Shown here: positions 34,730 to 43,416 of the stretch, piece after piece
How positions within the stretch are numbered: position 1 is the stretch's first letter
How the letters are laid out: every line of letters begins with the position of its first letter
Assembly: GCF_028736035.1 (NCBI RefSeq)
Contig: NZ_CP117866.1
Coordinates: 6,758,001-6,822,000 of the forward strand
From: Streptomyces sp. T12
GTDB lineage: Bacteria; Actinomycetota; Actinomycetes; Streptomycetales; Streptomycetaceae
Direction of reading: 5' to 3'
Length of the DNA: 64,000 bases
Notes under the pieces: generated by a model
Seen by the model: only the letters and a program-made list of their open reading frames with translations
What the model was told of the DNA's origin: nothing
The model's database searches: none
Translations under genes and position numbers: made by a program

Positions 34730-35680
34730 GTGACTGAGATCGCGTCGAACGTGCAGCCTGCCGCGCGGACGTCATCGGCTGCGTCGGCACGGCATCACCG
34801 GCCGCTCTCTCCCGGGGTACGCCCGCTCACCATCGATGCCGATGGCATCACACTCTCGGGCTTGGTGAGCGAGCCGGCACAGGATCCGCGCGCTGTGATC
34901 GTCGCCTTGCACGGCGGCGGCATGAATGCCGGGTACTTCGACGGCCAGGCGCACCCCGATGTGTCCCTGCTGGCTCTGGGAGCGCGCCTGGGTTACACGG
35001 TGCTGGCCCTGGACCGCCCGGGTTACGGAACGTCCGCCGCCCGGCTTCCGGCCGGGCAGAAACTCAGCCGGCAGGCCACCACCGTGCGCGCGGCGATCGC
35101 CGCCTTCACAGCTGCCCACGCTCCGGGCGTCGGCACACTGCTGCTGGGCCACTCTTTCGGCGCCAAGGTCGCCTTCGCTGTGGCCGCCGACTGGCAGGGC
35201 TCGGCCCTGCTGGGTGTGGAAGTCTCCGGGTGCGGCCGCCGACTGGCCGTGCCCGCCGGCCAGCTCAGCCCCGACCGCGGCGAGGGGCTGCGGCACCGGA
35301 ACTGGGGTCCGCTGAGCTTGTATCCGCCCGACACGTTCCGGATGTGCCAGACGGTCGTGGCGACCATGCCGGCTCAGGAGTTCAGCACAGTGGCTGGCTG
35401 GATGCGGCTGTCGGCCTGGATCCTGCCACGAGTCCGCGTCCCCGCCCGGCTCACCTTCGCGCAGCACGAGGCTTGGTGGAGCCGGGACGATGATGACCTC
35501 GCCGATCTGGTCGGACGGCTGTCCGCGGCCCCACGGGTCGTCGTCGATCATCTCCCGCATGCCGGCCACAACATCAGCCTCGGCTGGGCAGCCCAGGCGT
35601 ACCACCTCAAAGTATTGGCGTTCGCGCAGGAGTGCCTTGCCGCTCGGGCCCAGGAGGCCCGGAACCCGACTCCTGCTTGA
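34730..35680 (+). CDS. Alpha/beta hydrolase
   Basis: A 316-residue serine hydrolase-like protein with no signal peptide. The oxyanion region LHGGGMNAG is near residue 59. The nucleophile elbow is GHSFGAK. The acid is probably in the DDDDLAD region, and the histidine is in HAGHNIS near the C-terminus. The substrate is unknown; the overall look is close to small-molecule esterases and thioesterases. I placed the start at GTG 34730, with AAGGGG 6 nt upstream, because earlier in-frame codons from 34562 lie in a divergent promoter region shared with the NACHT gene. Confidence 0.85.
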   Translation: MTEIASNVQPAARTSSAASARHHRPLSPGVRPLTIDADGITLSGLVSEPAQDPRAVIVALHGGGMNAGYFDGQAHPDVSLLALGARLGYTVLALDRPGYGTSAARLPAGQKLSRQATTVRAAIAAFTAAHAPGVGTLLLGHSFGAKVAFAVAADWQGSALLGVEVSGCGRRLAVPAGQLSPDRGEGLRHRNWGPLSLYPPDTFRMCQTVVATMPAQEFSTVAGWMRLSAWILPRVRVPARLTFAQHEAWWSRDDDDLADLVGRLSAAPRVVVDHLPHAGHNISLGWAAQAYHLKVLAFAQECLAARAQEARNPTPA

Positions 35681-35841
35681 GCTGCTGAACGGCCTTGCAG
35701 GTCCGGTTCCTGAGTGGGTGGGTCAGAAGATCGGCGTCTGCGCTTCGATTTCGGCGAGACCCTCTTCCATGGTCAGCGACGGCAGCACGCAGGTTCCGCA
35801 TCGCGGATCCGCTCTGGCGTGACGGAACCCCCGGTGTGACG

Positions 35842-35871
35842 AAACCCCCGGCGCCGCGTGGGTGCCGGGGG
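35842..35871 (-). terminator. Intrinsic terminator of greA
   Basis: An 11-bp stem (35845-35855 with 35861-35871, one G-T pair) and GCGTG loop; on the minus strand it is followed by TTT. The 237-bp gap between the hydrolase stop and greA holds no gene that I can support. Confidence 0.8.
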
Positions 35872-35917
35872 CTCGTCGTGGATATGCCGGGCGGGGTCGA
35901 CCGCCGCACGGTCCGGG

Positions 35918-36418
35918 TCAGCCGCTGTAGGGCTCGGCCTTCAGGATCTTCACCGAGGCCTTCTTGCCGTTCGGCAGCTCGTACTCCGCGTACTCGCCGA
36001 CCTTGTTGCCGATCACGCCGGAACCGAGCGGGGACTGCGGAGAGTACGTCTCGATGTCGGCGCTGGCGTACTCGCGCGAGGCGAGCAGGAAGGTCATCGT
36101 GTCGTCCTCGTCACCGTCGAAGGCGATCGTCACGACCATGCCGGGCGCCACGGCGCCGTCCGCCGACGCCGGGGCCTCGCCGACCTTGGCGTTCTCCAGG
36201 AGCTGGGTCAGCTGGCGCACACGGAGCTCCTGCTTGCCCTGCTCCTCCTTGGCCGCGTGGTACCCGCCGTTCTCGCGCAGGTCGCCCTCCTCGCGCGCGG
36301 CCGCGATCTTGGCGGCGATCTCCGTGCGCGCAGGACCAGACAGGTACTCCAGCTCGGCCCTGAGCTGGTTGTACGCCTCCTGGGTCAGCCAGGTGACGTT
36401 CTCGCTGGTCTGGGTCAC
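35918..36418 (-). CDS. greA: Transcription elongation factor GreA
   Basis: A 166-residue factor that enters the RNA polymerase secondary channel and stimulates cleavage of backtracked RNA. The N-terminal coiled coil has the acidic tip EEGDLRENGGYHAAKE, with the Asp and Glu needed for cleavage. The C-terminal FKBP-like domain ends with SPLGSGVIGNKVGE. The start is GTG at 36418 with GAGGAG upstream. The neighbouring order greA - DUF4307 gene - mca is conserved in Streptomyces. Confidence 0.97.
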   Translation of the reverse strand: MTQTSENVTWLTQEAYNQLRAELEYLSGPARTEIAAKIAAAREEGDLRENGGYHAAKEEQGKQELRVRQLTQLLENAKVGEAPASADGAVAPGMVVTIAFDGDEDDTMTFLLASREYASADIETYSPQSPLGSGVIGNKVGEYAEYELPNGKKASVKILKAEPYSG

Positions 36419-36661
36419 AGGTGCTCCTCGTAGGTACTGGGAATACAAAGCATCGCCCTACCCAGAAGAATGTTCCTTCACGGATGGGCGAAACCACGAG
36501 CCTAACAATTCAACGCCCGAAGGGGGAGGACATAAGCCATCAGAATCACGTCAACGCAGGTCAGCGCCTATGGATTCCGGACGAAGGCGGTCAGTGTCGA
36601 GCGGGGCCGGTCGGTTCCGGTCGGCGGTTCTGTCGGTTCCGGTCGGTACCGGTCGACGGGG

Positions 36662-37060
36662 TCAGTCGGCGTGGCAGCCGAGCAGCTCGGCCGTCGTCCC
36701 CTGGGACGTCGTACGGAGCGTGACGACCTTGTCGATCCGGGTGGCGTCGCCGTCGAAGCGGAAGTCGGCCCGGCCGACCTCGGCGCCGCTCTCCGCCTGG
36801 GAGCGCAGCGTGCAGTAGCCGGAGGCACCGGCGTCCTTGCGGACCTCCAGGTGGACCTTCACCGCGTCCTTGCCGGCGTCGAACTCGATCACCTCGGCGC
36901 TGATCTTGTTCTGGCCGACGTAGTGGTAGCCGAAGTAGCCGACCAGCGCCAGCAGTGCCACCCCGAGGGCAGTGCCGACGACCTTGAGCGTGCGGTCGGA
37001 GCGCGCGTCCGAGGAGCGGCCGTAGCGGCCCTCGGGCAGCCGCGTGCTCGCCGTACTCAT
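36662..37060 (-). CDS. DUF4307 membrane protein
   Basis: A 132-residue protein with a basic cytosolic start, one membrane helix (about 26-46, VVGTALGVALLALVGYFGYHYV) and an extracytoplasmic beta-rich domain with two cysteines (SGYCTLRS and LLGCHAD) that could form a disulfide. The family is DUF4307, whose gene regularly sits next to mca; the role is unknown. It diverges from mca. The 243-bp gap towards greA contains short direct repeats of TCGGTTCCGG near 36605-36655 and no gene. Confidence 0.88.
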   Translation of the reverse strand: MSTASTRLPEGRYGRSSDARSDRTLKVVGTALGVALLALVGYFGYHYVGQNKISAEVIEFDAGKDAVKVHLEVRKDAGASGYCTLRSQAESGAEVGRADFRFDGDATRIDKVVTLRTTSQGTTAELLGCHAD

Positions 37061-37206
37061 GATCGTCCTCTCGGCAGGGGCGGGACGGATCTCCCAAAAG
37101 GGGTCTGCGGGCCGTACCCCGGAATTATCCGCCCCCCGATTCGGTCACTATAGAAGCCGCCGATCGCACCGGTTCACACCGGGCGCCGACTTATGAGGAT
37201 TGAGTC

Positions 37207-38088
37207 TTGACTGACCAGTTGCGACTGATGGCCGTCCACGCCCACCCCGACGACGAGTCGAGCAAGGGCGCGGCCACCATGGCGAAGTACGTGTCCGAGG
37301 GGGTGGACGTGCTGGTCGTGACCTGTACGGGCGGGGAGCGCGGGTCCATCCTCAATCCCAAGCTGCAGGGCGACAAGTACATCGAGGAGCACATCCACGA
37401 GGTACGCAAGAAGGAGATGGACGAGGCCCGCGAGATTCTCGGGGTCAAGCAGGAGTGGCTCGGCTTCGTCGACTCCGGGCTGCCCGAGGGCGACCCGCTG
37501 CCGCCGCTGCCCGAGGGCTGCTTCGCCCTGGAGGACGTCGACAAGGCGGCCGGCGAGCTGGTGAAGCAGATCCGTTCCTTCCGTCCCCAGGTGATCACCA
37601 CCTACGACGAGAACGGCGGCTACCCGCACCCCGACCACATCATGACCCACAAGATCTCGATGGTGGCGTTCGAGGGCGCGGCGGACACCGAGAAGTACCC
37701 GGAGGCGGAGTACGGCCCCGCGTACCAGCCGCGGAAGCTCTACTACAACCAGGGCTTCAACCGTCCCCGCACCGAGGCGCTGCACCAGGCCATGCTCGAC
37801 CGAGGCCTGGAGTCCCCCTACGGCGACTGGCTCAAGCGCTGGGACGAGTTCGGCATGAAGCAGCGCACGCTCACCACGCACGTCCCGTGCGGCGACTTCT
37901 ACGAGATCCGCGACAAGGCCCTGATCGCGCACGCCACCCAGATCGACCCCGACGGCGGCTGGTTCCGCGTCCCGCTGGAGCTCCAGCGGGAGGTCTGGCC
38001 GACGGAGGAGTACGAGCTGGCGAAGTCGCTCGTCGATACCTCCCTCCCCGAGGACGACCTCTTTGCGGGCATCCGCGACAATGCCTGA
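37207..38088 (+). CDS. mca: Mycothiol S-conjugate amidase
   Basis: A 293-residue zinc amidase of the MshB/Mca (LmbE) family. It cuts mycothiol-bound electrophiles and drugs into glucosamine-inositol and an exportable mercapturic acid. Zinc ligands are visible in AHPDDE (about 11-16) and HPDH (about 140). The adjoining DENGGYPHPDH stretch is diagnostic. Length and the absence of an MshB-specific loop favour Mca over MshB. The start is TTG at 37207 with GAGG upstream. Its presence shows that the host makes mycothiol. The 3' end overlaps the start of a small membrane-protein gene. Confidence 0.94.
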   Translation: MTDQLRLMAVHAHPDDESSKGAATMAKYVSEGVDVLVVTCTGGERGSILNPKLQGDKYIEEHIHEVRKKEMDEAREILGVKQEWLGFVDSGLPEGDPLPPLPEGCFALEDVDKAAGELVKQIRSFRPQVITTYDENGGYPHPDHIMTHKISMVAFEGAADTEKYPEAEYGPAYQPRKLYYNQGFNRPRTEALHQAMLDRGLESPYGDWLKRWDEFGMKQRTLTTHVPCGDFYEIRDKALIAHATQIDPDGGWFRVPLELQREVWPTEEYELAKSLVDTSLPEDDLFAGIRDNA

Positions 38089-38353
38089 CATGAGCGCAAG
38101 CGCAAGCCTGGCAATGACGCACCTCGCCACCCTCGCCAAGGAGGTGGACGAGGACAAGGTCACCCCCGGCGTCCTCGGCTTCATCGTCTTCGCGGTGATG
38201 GCACTGGCCGTGTGGGGCCTGATGAAGTCGATGAACCGCCACATGGGCAGGGTCGACTTCAAAGAGGCCCCGGACCCGAAGGCGGGCGCCGGGGACGCCC
38301 AGGAGGCCCAGGACGCCACGGCCGCCGGCCCGGCGAAGCCGCAGCAGGGCTGA
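38081..38353 (+). CDS. Small membrane protein coupled to mca
   Basis: About 90 residues: an N-terminal Ser/Ala/Thr-rich segment, one membrane helix (GVLGFIVFAVMALAVWGLMKSM) and a charged Ala/Pro/Lys-rich tail. ATG at 38081 overlaps the mca stop by 8 bp; ATG at 38090 is just as possible and ATG at 38114 is a shorter option. The arrangement with mca is common in Streptomyces. A role in detoxification is only suggested by position. Confidence 0.78.
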   Translation: MPDMSASASLAMTHLATLAKEVDEDKVTPGVLGFIVFAVMALAVWGLMKSMNRHMGRVDFKEAPDPKAGAGDAQEAQDATAAGPAKPQQG

Positions 38354-38539
38354 CCGGACGGGTGGGCGCCGGCGTCGGCCGCCGCGCCCACCGCATCGCC
38401 TGGCATCCCGTCGCCGCGCAGGAACCGATAGCCGCAGGGCTGCCCGACCAGGCGCATGTACGCCGTACCCGTCGGTGAGCACGGGCGGCGTCTCCGCGGG
38501 CACGGTCCGTCACGGACGGGTATGACGGACCGCACAGCC

Positions 38540-38736
38540 CTACGGCCCGTGCGCCGCGCCTGCCTACGGCCCGTGCGCCGCGCCTGCCTACGGCCCGTGC
38601 GCCGCGCCTGCCTACGGGCCCGTGCGCCACGCCCGCCTCAGGCCCGCGCGCCCACGCCTGCCTACGGGCCCGTGCGCCACGCCCGCCTCAGGCCCGCGCG
38701 CCCACGCCTGCCTACGCCCCGCGCGCCTACACCGCC
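38540..38736. repeat. 24/25-bp tandem repeat (x8) with a 50-bp higher-order unit
   Basis: Units 1-3 (38540-38611) are identical 24-mers beginning CTACGGCCCGTGCGCCGCGC. Units 4-5 (38612-38661) and 6-7 (38662-38711) are two identical 50-bp blocks of two 25-mers each. Unit 8 (38712-38736) is diverged. The change from 24 to 25 bp shifts frame, so it is not coding. It occupies most of the 396-bp gap between two convergent genes, ending 14 bp from the TPR gene stop. Confidence 0.9.
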
Positions 38737-38749
38737 GACGGCCGCAGGC

Positions 38750-41700
38750 CTACGCACCGGCCGCGACGCCCACGCCCATGACCTCCCGCGCATGCCGGTT
38801 GGGCACCATGCCGAGCCGCCAGGCCTGCCAGCCCTCCTCCAGCTGCACCCCGCGCTCCAGCAGGAGCAGATACGCCTCGGCGTAGTCGCTCAGCTTCCCG
38901 TCCCGCAGTGCGTGCCCGGCGCGCCCCAACCGGGCCAGCTCCTCCTGCGCCACGGCCGTCCCGACCTCGACACCCCCCGGCGCCGCATAGGGCAGCAGCG
39001 TGCAGCGCAGGAAGCGGGCCCAGTCCTCGCCCCTGCGGTCGCCGTAGGACGCGAACAGTCCGACCGCGTCGTCGCACAGGGCCAGCGCCTGCTGCGTACG
39101 GGCGTTCCCGGCGTCCACCACCGCCAGCTCCAGGCATGTCCATGCCTCGCCGTGCGCCACGCCGATGCGCTGGAAGTCGGCGCGGGCGTCGACCAGGAGC
39201 TGGCGCGCGAAACCGGAGTTGCGCAGGGAGCCCGTCTGGGCGGCCCGCTGGTCCCGCGTCACCCGCGCCGAGTGGTGCCGGGCGCACGCCAGGCCGTACA
39301 CGTCCCGCATGCGCGAGAACATCGTGCGCGAACGTTCCAGCTCCCGTACCGCGAGGTCCAGGGCGCCCGTCTCCTCCAGGGCCTGGCCCAGGTAGTAGAC
39401 GGACCACGCCTCGCCGCGCGCGTCCTCGTTGTCGCGGTGGTGGGAGGCCGCCTGGCGCAGGCCGTCCACCGCCGGGGACGGGTCGCCGGCGACCAGGCGG
39501 GCGCGGGCGAGCTGGGTCATCGCCCAGGCCTCGCCCCGGGCGTCGCGGGTACGGCCGTACAGGTCCAGGGCCGTGCGCAACTCCGACTCCGCGCGCGGTA
39601 CGTCGCCCATGCGCAAGCCCAGTTGGCCCAGCTGGAAGTGGGCCCAGGCCTCGCCGTGGATCGACTCGCCCGCGCGGTGCAGGGCGAGGGAGTCGGTCAG
39701 CAGGTCCAGCGACTCGGAGATGCGGCCGCGGTCCCGTTCCACCGCCGCCAGCGCGTGCATCGTCCAGGCGCGGTCCGTCGCCAGGGCGGGGGCCGACTGC
39801 AGGTCCAGGGCCTCGCGGAGCTTGGCCGCCGCCTCGGTGAGGTTGCCCTGGTGGTGCAGCGTGATGCCGAGGGAGCACAGGGCGCGGGCCGCGCCCGCGT
39901 CGTGCTGGGCCTCCAGGTAGAGGTCGACCACCGAGGTCAGGGTCGTGCGGGCCTTGTCGAGTTCGCCGAGCTGGCGGGCCGCGATGCCCGTACGCCACTG
40001 CACCGAGCGGACCAACAGGCCCTGGTCCACGGCCTGCGCCAGCTCGTTGATCTCGCCCAGGCGGTAGAGGTCGCCACGCAGGAGGCAGTAGTCGCACAGC
40101 GCGCCCAGCAGGTTCAGGACCGCCGCCTGGTTCACGTCCTCCGCGTGCCGCAGCGCCGCCGTGATGAAGCTCGACTCGTCGTCCAGCCAGCGCAGCGCGT
40201 CGTCCAGCGAGGTGAAGCCGTGCGGGCTGAAGCGGTCCGAGCGGGTCGACATGTTGCCGTCGACCAGGCGAAGGACCGAGTCGGCGAGGTCGGCGTAGTT
40301 CACGATCAGCCGCTCCTGCGCCGCCGTACGCTCCGACGGCTCCTCCTCGTCGAGGAGGCGGGCGTGGGCGAAGACGCGGACCAGGTCGTGCAGGCGGTAG
40401 CGGTCGCCGCGGACGTGGTCGATCAAGCCCGACTGCGACAGGGCCACCAGGTGGCGGGTCGCCTCCGCCTGGTCCGTGGCCAGCAGCGATGCCGCCGCCG
40501 CGGCGCCCAGTGACGCCCGGCCCGCCAGCGCGAGCCTGCGCAGCAGACGCCTCGCCGCCTCCGACTGGTCGGTGTAGCGCAGCCACAGCACCCGCTCGAT
40601 CGGCTCCACCGGGCCGTACGCACCCAGGTCCGTCGCCAGCGTGCGCGGTGAACGCGGGCCCAGCGACGAGCCCGCGATGTGCAGCGCCAGCGGCAGCCCC
40701 CCGCACAACTCCCGTATCCGGTCGGCCGATTCGGCGTCGTAGGGGCCCGAGGAATCCTGCGCCGCCGCGGCCAGCAGCTCCTCCGCGCCGGCCGCGTCCA
40801 GCGACTCCACCGGCAGCTGGTGCACCCAGGCGGCGAGCTCCGCGGGCAGGTCGAGGGGCTCGCGGGCGGTGACCAGGACCAGGCTGTCGGAGCGCTCGGG
40901 GACGAGGGTACGGACCTGCTCCGGGTCCGAGGCGTCGTCCAGTACGACGGTGACCGGGAGGCCGGTGAGGTGCTGGTGGTAGAGCTCGCTCAGCCGCTTG
41001 ACCTGCTGGTCCGCCGAGGAGCGCTCGCGGAACAGGAGCTGCTCGCGCGGGGCGCCCAGACGGTTCAGCAGATGCAGCAGCGCATCCCTGGTGGGCAGGG
41101 GCGGCTCGTCCGCGGTGTCGCCGCGCAGGTCCACCACGCACGCGCCGCGGAACTGGTCCTTCAGGTCGTGGGCCGCGCGGATCGCCAATGCCGTACGACC
41201 ACTGCCGGGCGCCCCGTGCAGCACGACGACCGTCGGCTTCGTCTCCGTACTCGCCCGCGCCGCCTGCACCCACTGCCGGATGCGTGCCATCTCCTGCCTA
41301 CGGCCCGCGAACGGGCCCGTCGGCTCGGGGAGTTGGCCGAACGACTGCTCCAGCAGGTTCCGCCCACGGGCCGCCGCGCTCTTGTCCGCGCCCTTCAGCC
41401 GCGGCCCCGTCTGCTTCGGGCCGGTGGACGCGCTCAGCACCCGCTGCTGGTCGAGGAAGGGACGGATGCCCCGTACCTCCAGCGCCGTCAGCCACTGCAG
41501 CCGCAGCTGTTCCGGTCCGCCGGGCTGGCCCACGGCACCCGCGCGATGGTGCGCGGCCGGCAGATGCGTGCCGGCCACCTTCACGACCGTCGCCGCCGCG
41601 CCCACGACACCGACGGTCACGCCCGCGCCCACCGCGGTGCCCGTGCTCGTGCCGAGCGCCAGGTCGGTGACGACGGCCGCGACCGCCGCGACGCCCGCCA

Positions 41701-41950
41701 CCATCAGCGGCGTACGGCCGCCCTCCCGCGCGAACCGCTGTCCGAACGTCAGCCGGCCGGCCTCCGTCTCGTCCAGCGCGCGCGTATACGCCTCGTACTC
41801 CTCGGCCGCCGACTGCGCCATGGCGTCCAACGCGCCGCGCGCCCGTGACATCAGCACCTGTCCGTCGGTGCGCCCGCCCGAGCGCCGCACTTCCTCCTCC
41901 ACAGCCCGGGCCAACAGCCGCTCGGCATCGGTCCGATGGCTGTCTCGCAT
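38750..41950 (-). CDS. AfsR/STAND-like NTPase with long TPR domain
   Basis: A 1066-residue protein. A helical N-terminus and two membrane helices (about 80-120, Ala/Val/Gly-rich) are followed by an NB-ARC-like domain at about 205-470 and a TPR array at about 590-1000, where helices recur around GEAWxxxxLG. The Walker A motif reads GAPGSGRTA, with Arg in place of the usual Lys, while Walker B VTVVLDDASD looks intact. No SARP-type DNA-binding domain or effector is visible. The ATG at 41950 is preceded by GGGGGGAGG, which lies in the end hairpin of a tnpB element. It ends just before a tandem-repeat array. Confidence 0.85.
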   Translation of the reverse strand: MRDSHRTDAERLLARAVEEEVRRSGGRTDGQVLMSRARGALDAMAQSAAEEYEAYTRALDETEAGRLTFGQRFAREGGRTPLMVAGVAAVAAVVTDLALGTSTGTAVGAGVTVGVVGAAATVVKVAGTHLPAAHHRAGAVGQPGGPEQLRLQWLTALEVRGIRPFLDQQRVLSASTGPKQTGPRLKGADKSAAARGRNLLEQSFGQLPEPTGPFAGRRQEMARIRQWVQAARASTETKPTVVVLHGAPGSGRTALAIRAAHDLKDQFRGACVVDLRGDTADEPPLPTRDALLHLLNRLGAPREQLLFRERSSADQQVKRLSELYHQHLTGLPVTVVLDDASDPEQVRTLVPERSDSLVLVTAREPLDLPAELAAWVHQLPVESLDAAGAEELLAAAAQDSSGPYDAESADRIRELCGGLPLALHIAGSSLGPRSPRTLATDLGAYGPVEPIERVLWLRYTDQSEAARRLLRRLALAGRASLGAAAAASLLATDQAEATRHLVALSQSGLIDHVRGDRYRLHDLVRVFAHARLLDEEEPSERTAAQERLIVNYADLADSVLRLVDGNMSTRSDRFSPHGFTSLDDALRWLDDESSFITAALRHAEDVNQAAVLNLLGALCDYCLLRGDLYRLGEINELAQAVDQGLLVRSVQWRTGIAARQLGELDKARTTLTSVVDLYLEAQHDAGAARALCSLGITLHHQGNLTEAAAKLREALDLQSAPALATDRAWTMHALAAVERDRGRISESLDLLTDSLALHRAGESIHGEAWAHFQLGQLGLRMGDVPRAESELRTALDLYGRTRDARGEAWAMTQLARARLVAGDPSPAVDGLRQAASHHRDNEDARGEAWSVYYLGQALEETGALDLAVRELERSRTMFSRMRDVYGLACARHHSARVTRDQRAAQTGSLRNSGFARQLLVDARADFQRIGVAHGEAWTCLELAVVDAGNARTQQALALCDDAVGLFASYGDRRGEDWARFLRCTLLPYAAPGGVEVGTAVAQEELARLGRAGHALRDGKLSDYAEAYLLLLERGVQLEEGWQAWRLGMVPNRHAREVMGVGVAAGA

Positions 41951-41954
41951 TTGG

Positions 41955-41980
41955 CCTCCCCCCGGCCTTCAAGGCCAGGA
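41955..41980 (-). repeat. Right-end hairpin of the tnpB element, also ribosome site of the next gene
   Basis: On the minus strand, CCTGGCC-TTGAA-GGCCGGG forms a 7-bp stem, then GGGAGGCCAA runs into the ATG of the NTPase-TPR gene. Such hairpins end the omega-RNA in related elements. The GGGGGAGG part is well placed as a Shine-Dalgarno sequence. Confidence 0.6.
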
Positions 41981-42066
41981 TTCCAGGCGGCTTTGCCGCT
42001 CGGTGGTTCCTGCTTCATCACCCACTGCCCCGGCTTGCGGGGACTTACGCGGGCTCCACAGGCGTT

Positions 42067-43223
42067 TTACCTCTCCGCAAGCCCTGCGGCGAGGAGTCTG
42101 CGCCCTTCGGCGCGAAGGTTGTACTCGGCGTTCTGATCCCGGTCGTGCACGGCCCCGCAGTCGCAGACCCACTGACGGATGCGGAGCTGATCGCGCCCCT
42201 TCGGGCCGCGCAGAACTCCGCACCCGGGCGCCGAGCACAGTTGTGTGCTGGGGAACCAACGGTCGACCTTGACAAGGCCACGTCCGTAACGGTGGCACTT
42301 CGCTTCCAGAGTGCGAGTGAAGACGCCGAGGGACTGGTCGTTGACGGACTTGCCGAGCCTGCCACGCCGGGTACCCATGCCCTTCACGTTCAGGTCCTCT
42401 ACATAGACCGCTTGGCTCTCACGGACGATGCGGGTGGTTTCCTGTTCGATGAAGTCGCGTCGCTTGTCGGCGATGCGCGCATGGATCTTGGCGACGGCCA
42501 GCTGGGCCTTGCGTCGGTTGTTCGATCCCTTCTGGCAGCGGGACAGGTGCCGCTGGGCCCGGCGGAGCTTCTTCTCCTGGCGGCGGAAAAACTTCGGTGA
42601 GGCGATCTTCCGCCCACGCAGCACCGCGTAAGAGGACAGGCCCAGGTCGATGCCGGTGTCGGTTTCCTCCAGGTCCAGCTCGGGCAGCGGCTTGTCCTCT
42701 GTCTCGACGACGAATGAGCGAAGTAACGGCCGGTTGGATCCTTGATGACGGTGACCGAGGACGGCTCGGCTGGCAGCGGCCGGGACCAGCGGACCGCGAC
42801 GTCACCCAGCTTGGCGATGAACAGTCGTCCGCTCTCCCGCAGGACGAAGCCGTTGCGGGTGAAGCGCAGCGACTGACGCCCGGTCTTTTTCTTCGGCTTC
42901 GGCGGGTTCATCTTCGGGCCCTTGCGGTCCCCGCGCCGCCAGGAGAAGAAGTTCCGGTACGCGGCGTGCAGGTCCCCGAGGAACTGCACAAGTGCGACTG
43001 AGGGGGCTTCCTTCAGCCACTGACGCTCTTCGGTCTTCTTCCCCGCAGTGATGACCAGCTTTTGCAGCTGGGCGTCGGTGATGAACGGTTCGCCGCACTT
43101 GTACGCCTCGTTCCGCATCCGCAGACCGTCGTTGTAGACGACGCGGGCGCAGCCGAAGAAGCGGGCCAGAGTCTGCTGCTGATCGCGGGACGGATGGATC
43201 CTGTAGTTGTAGCGCAGCTTCAC
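42067..43223 (-). pseudogene. tnpB: Frameshifted TnpB (RNA-guided nuclease family)
   Basis: Two reading frames together give a complete TnpB of about 385 residues. Frame one (43223 to about 42717) has the N-terminal helix-turn-helix region and TGRYFA. Frame two (42717 to 42067) carries the RuvC-like catalytic residues: Asp in GIDLGL, Glu in VYVEDLN and Asp in HDRDQNAE. A zinc-binding CSAPGC...CDC is also present. One base is missing near 42716. No slippery sequence is present, so this is more likely decay or a sequencing error than programmed frameshifting. TnpB uses an omega-RNA from its 3' end to guide cutting. Confidence 0.9.
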
Positions 43224-43416
43224 CGCTCACCTCCCCGACATGATCGAAGGAACGTTCGCGATCGTGCCGATCCAAGTTGACAATTGTCGAGTCTGTGACT
43301 GCGGGTTCAGCTGCGGGTCAGGGCCCTTCATGGATGGGGCCAAGTGGGCCGGGAAGGGCACCTGGAGGCGAGGGTGCGGACGCGTGATGGCGGGATACTG
43401 CGGCAGGATGGACACC

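Larger units (their letters stand above)
41951..43270 (-). mobile_element. IS200/IS605-type element with tnpB only (approximate ends)
   Basis: A single-gene element sits between the divergent TPR and YyaL-type genes. The right end is set by the tnpB 3' region and the hairpin at 41955-41980. The left end is uncertain, between about 43224 and 43300; an interrupted palindrome GACAATTGTC (about 43278) lies there. No tnpA or serine resolvase is present, so it cannot move alone. Confidence 0.65.

Noticed and set aside
35607..35909. Minus-strand frame between the hydrolase and greA
   Set aside because: It overlaps the greA terminator and the hydrolase 3' end and has no recognisable protein features.
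38540..38736. Small Ala/Arg/Pro repeat proteins on either strand across the 24/25-bp array
   Set aside because: The unit length changes between 24 and 25, shifting frame, and no ribosome site or start supports translation.
42702..42732. Programmed frameshift in tnpB
   Set aside because: No slippery heptamer or downstream structure is evident at the junction. A simple one-base loss fits better.
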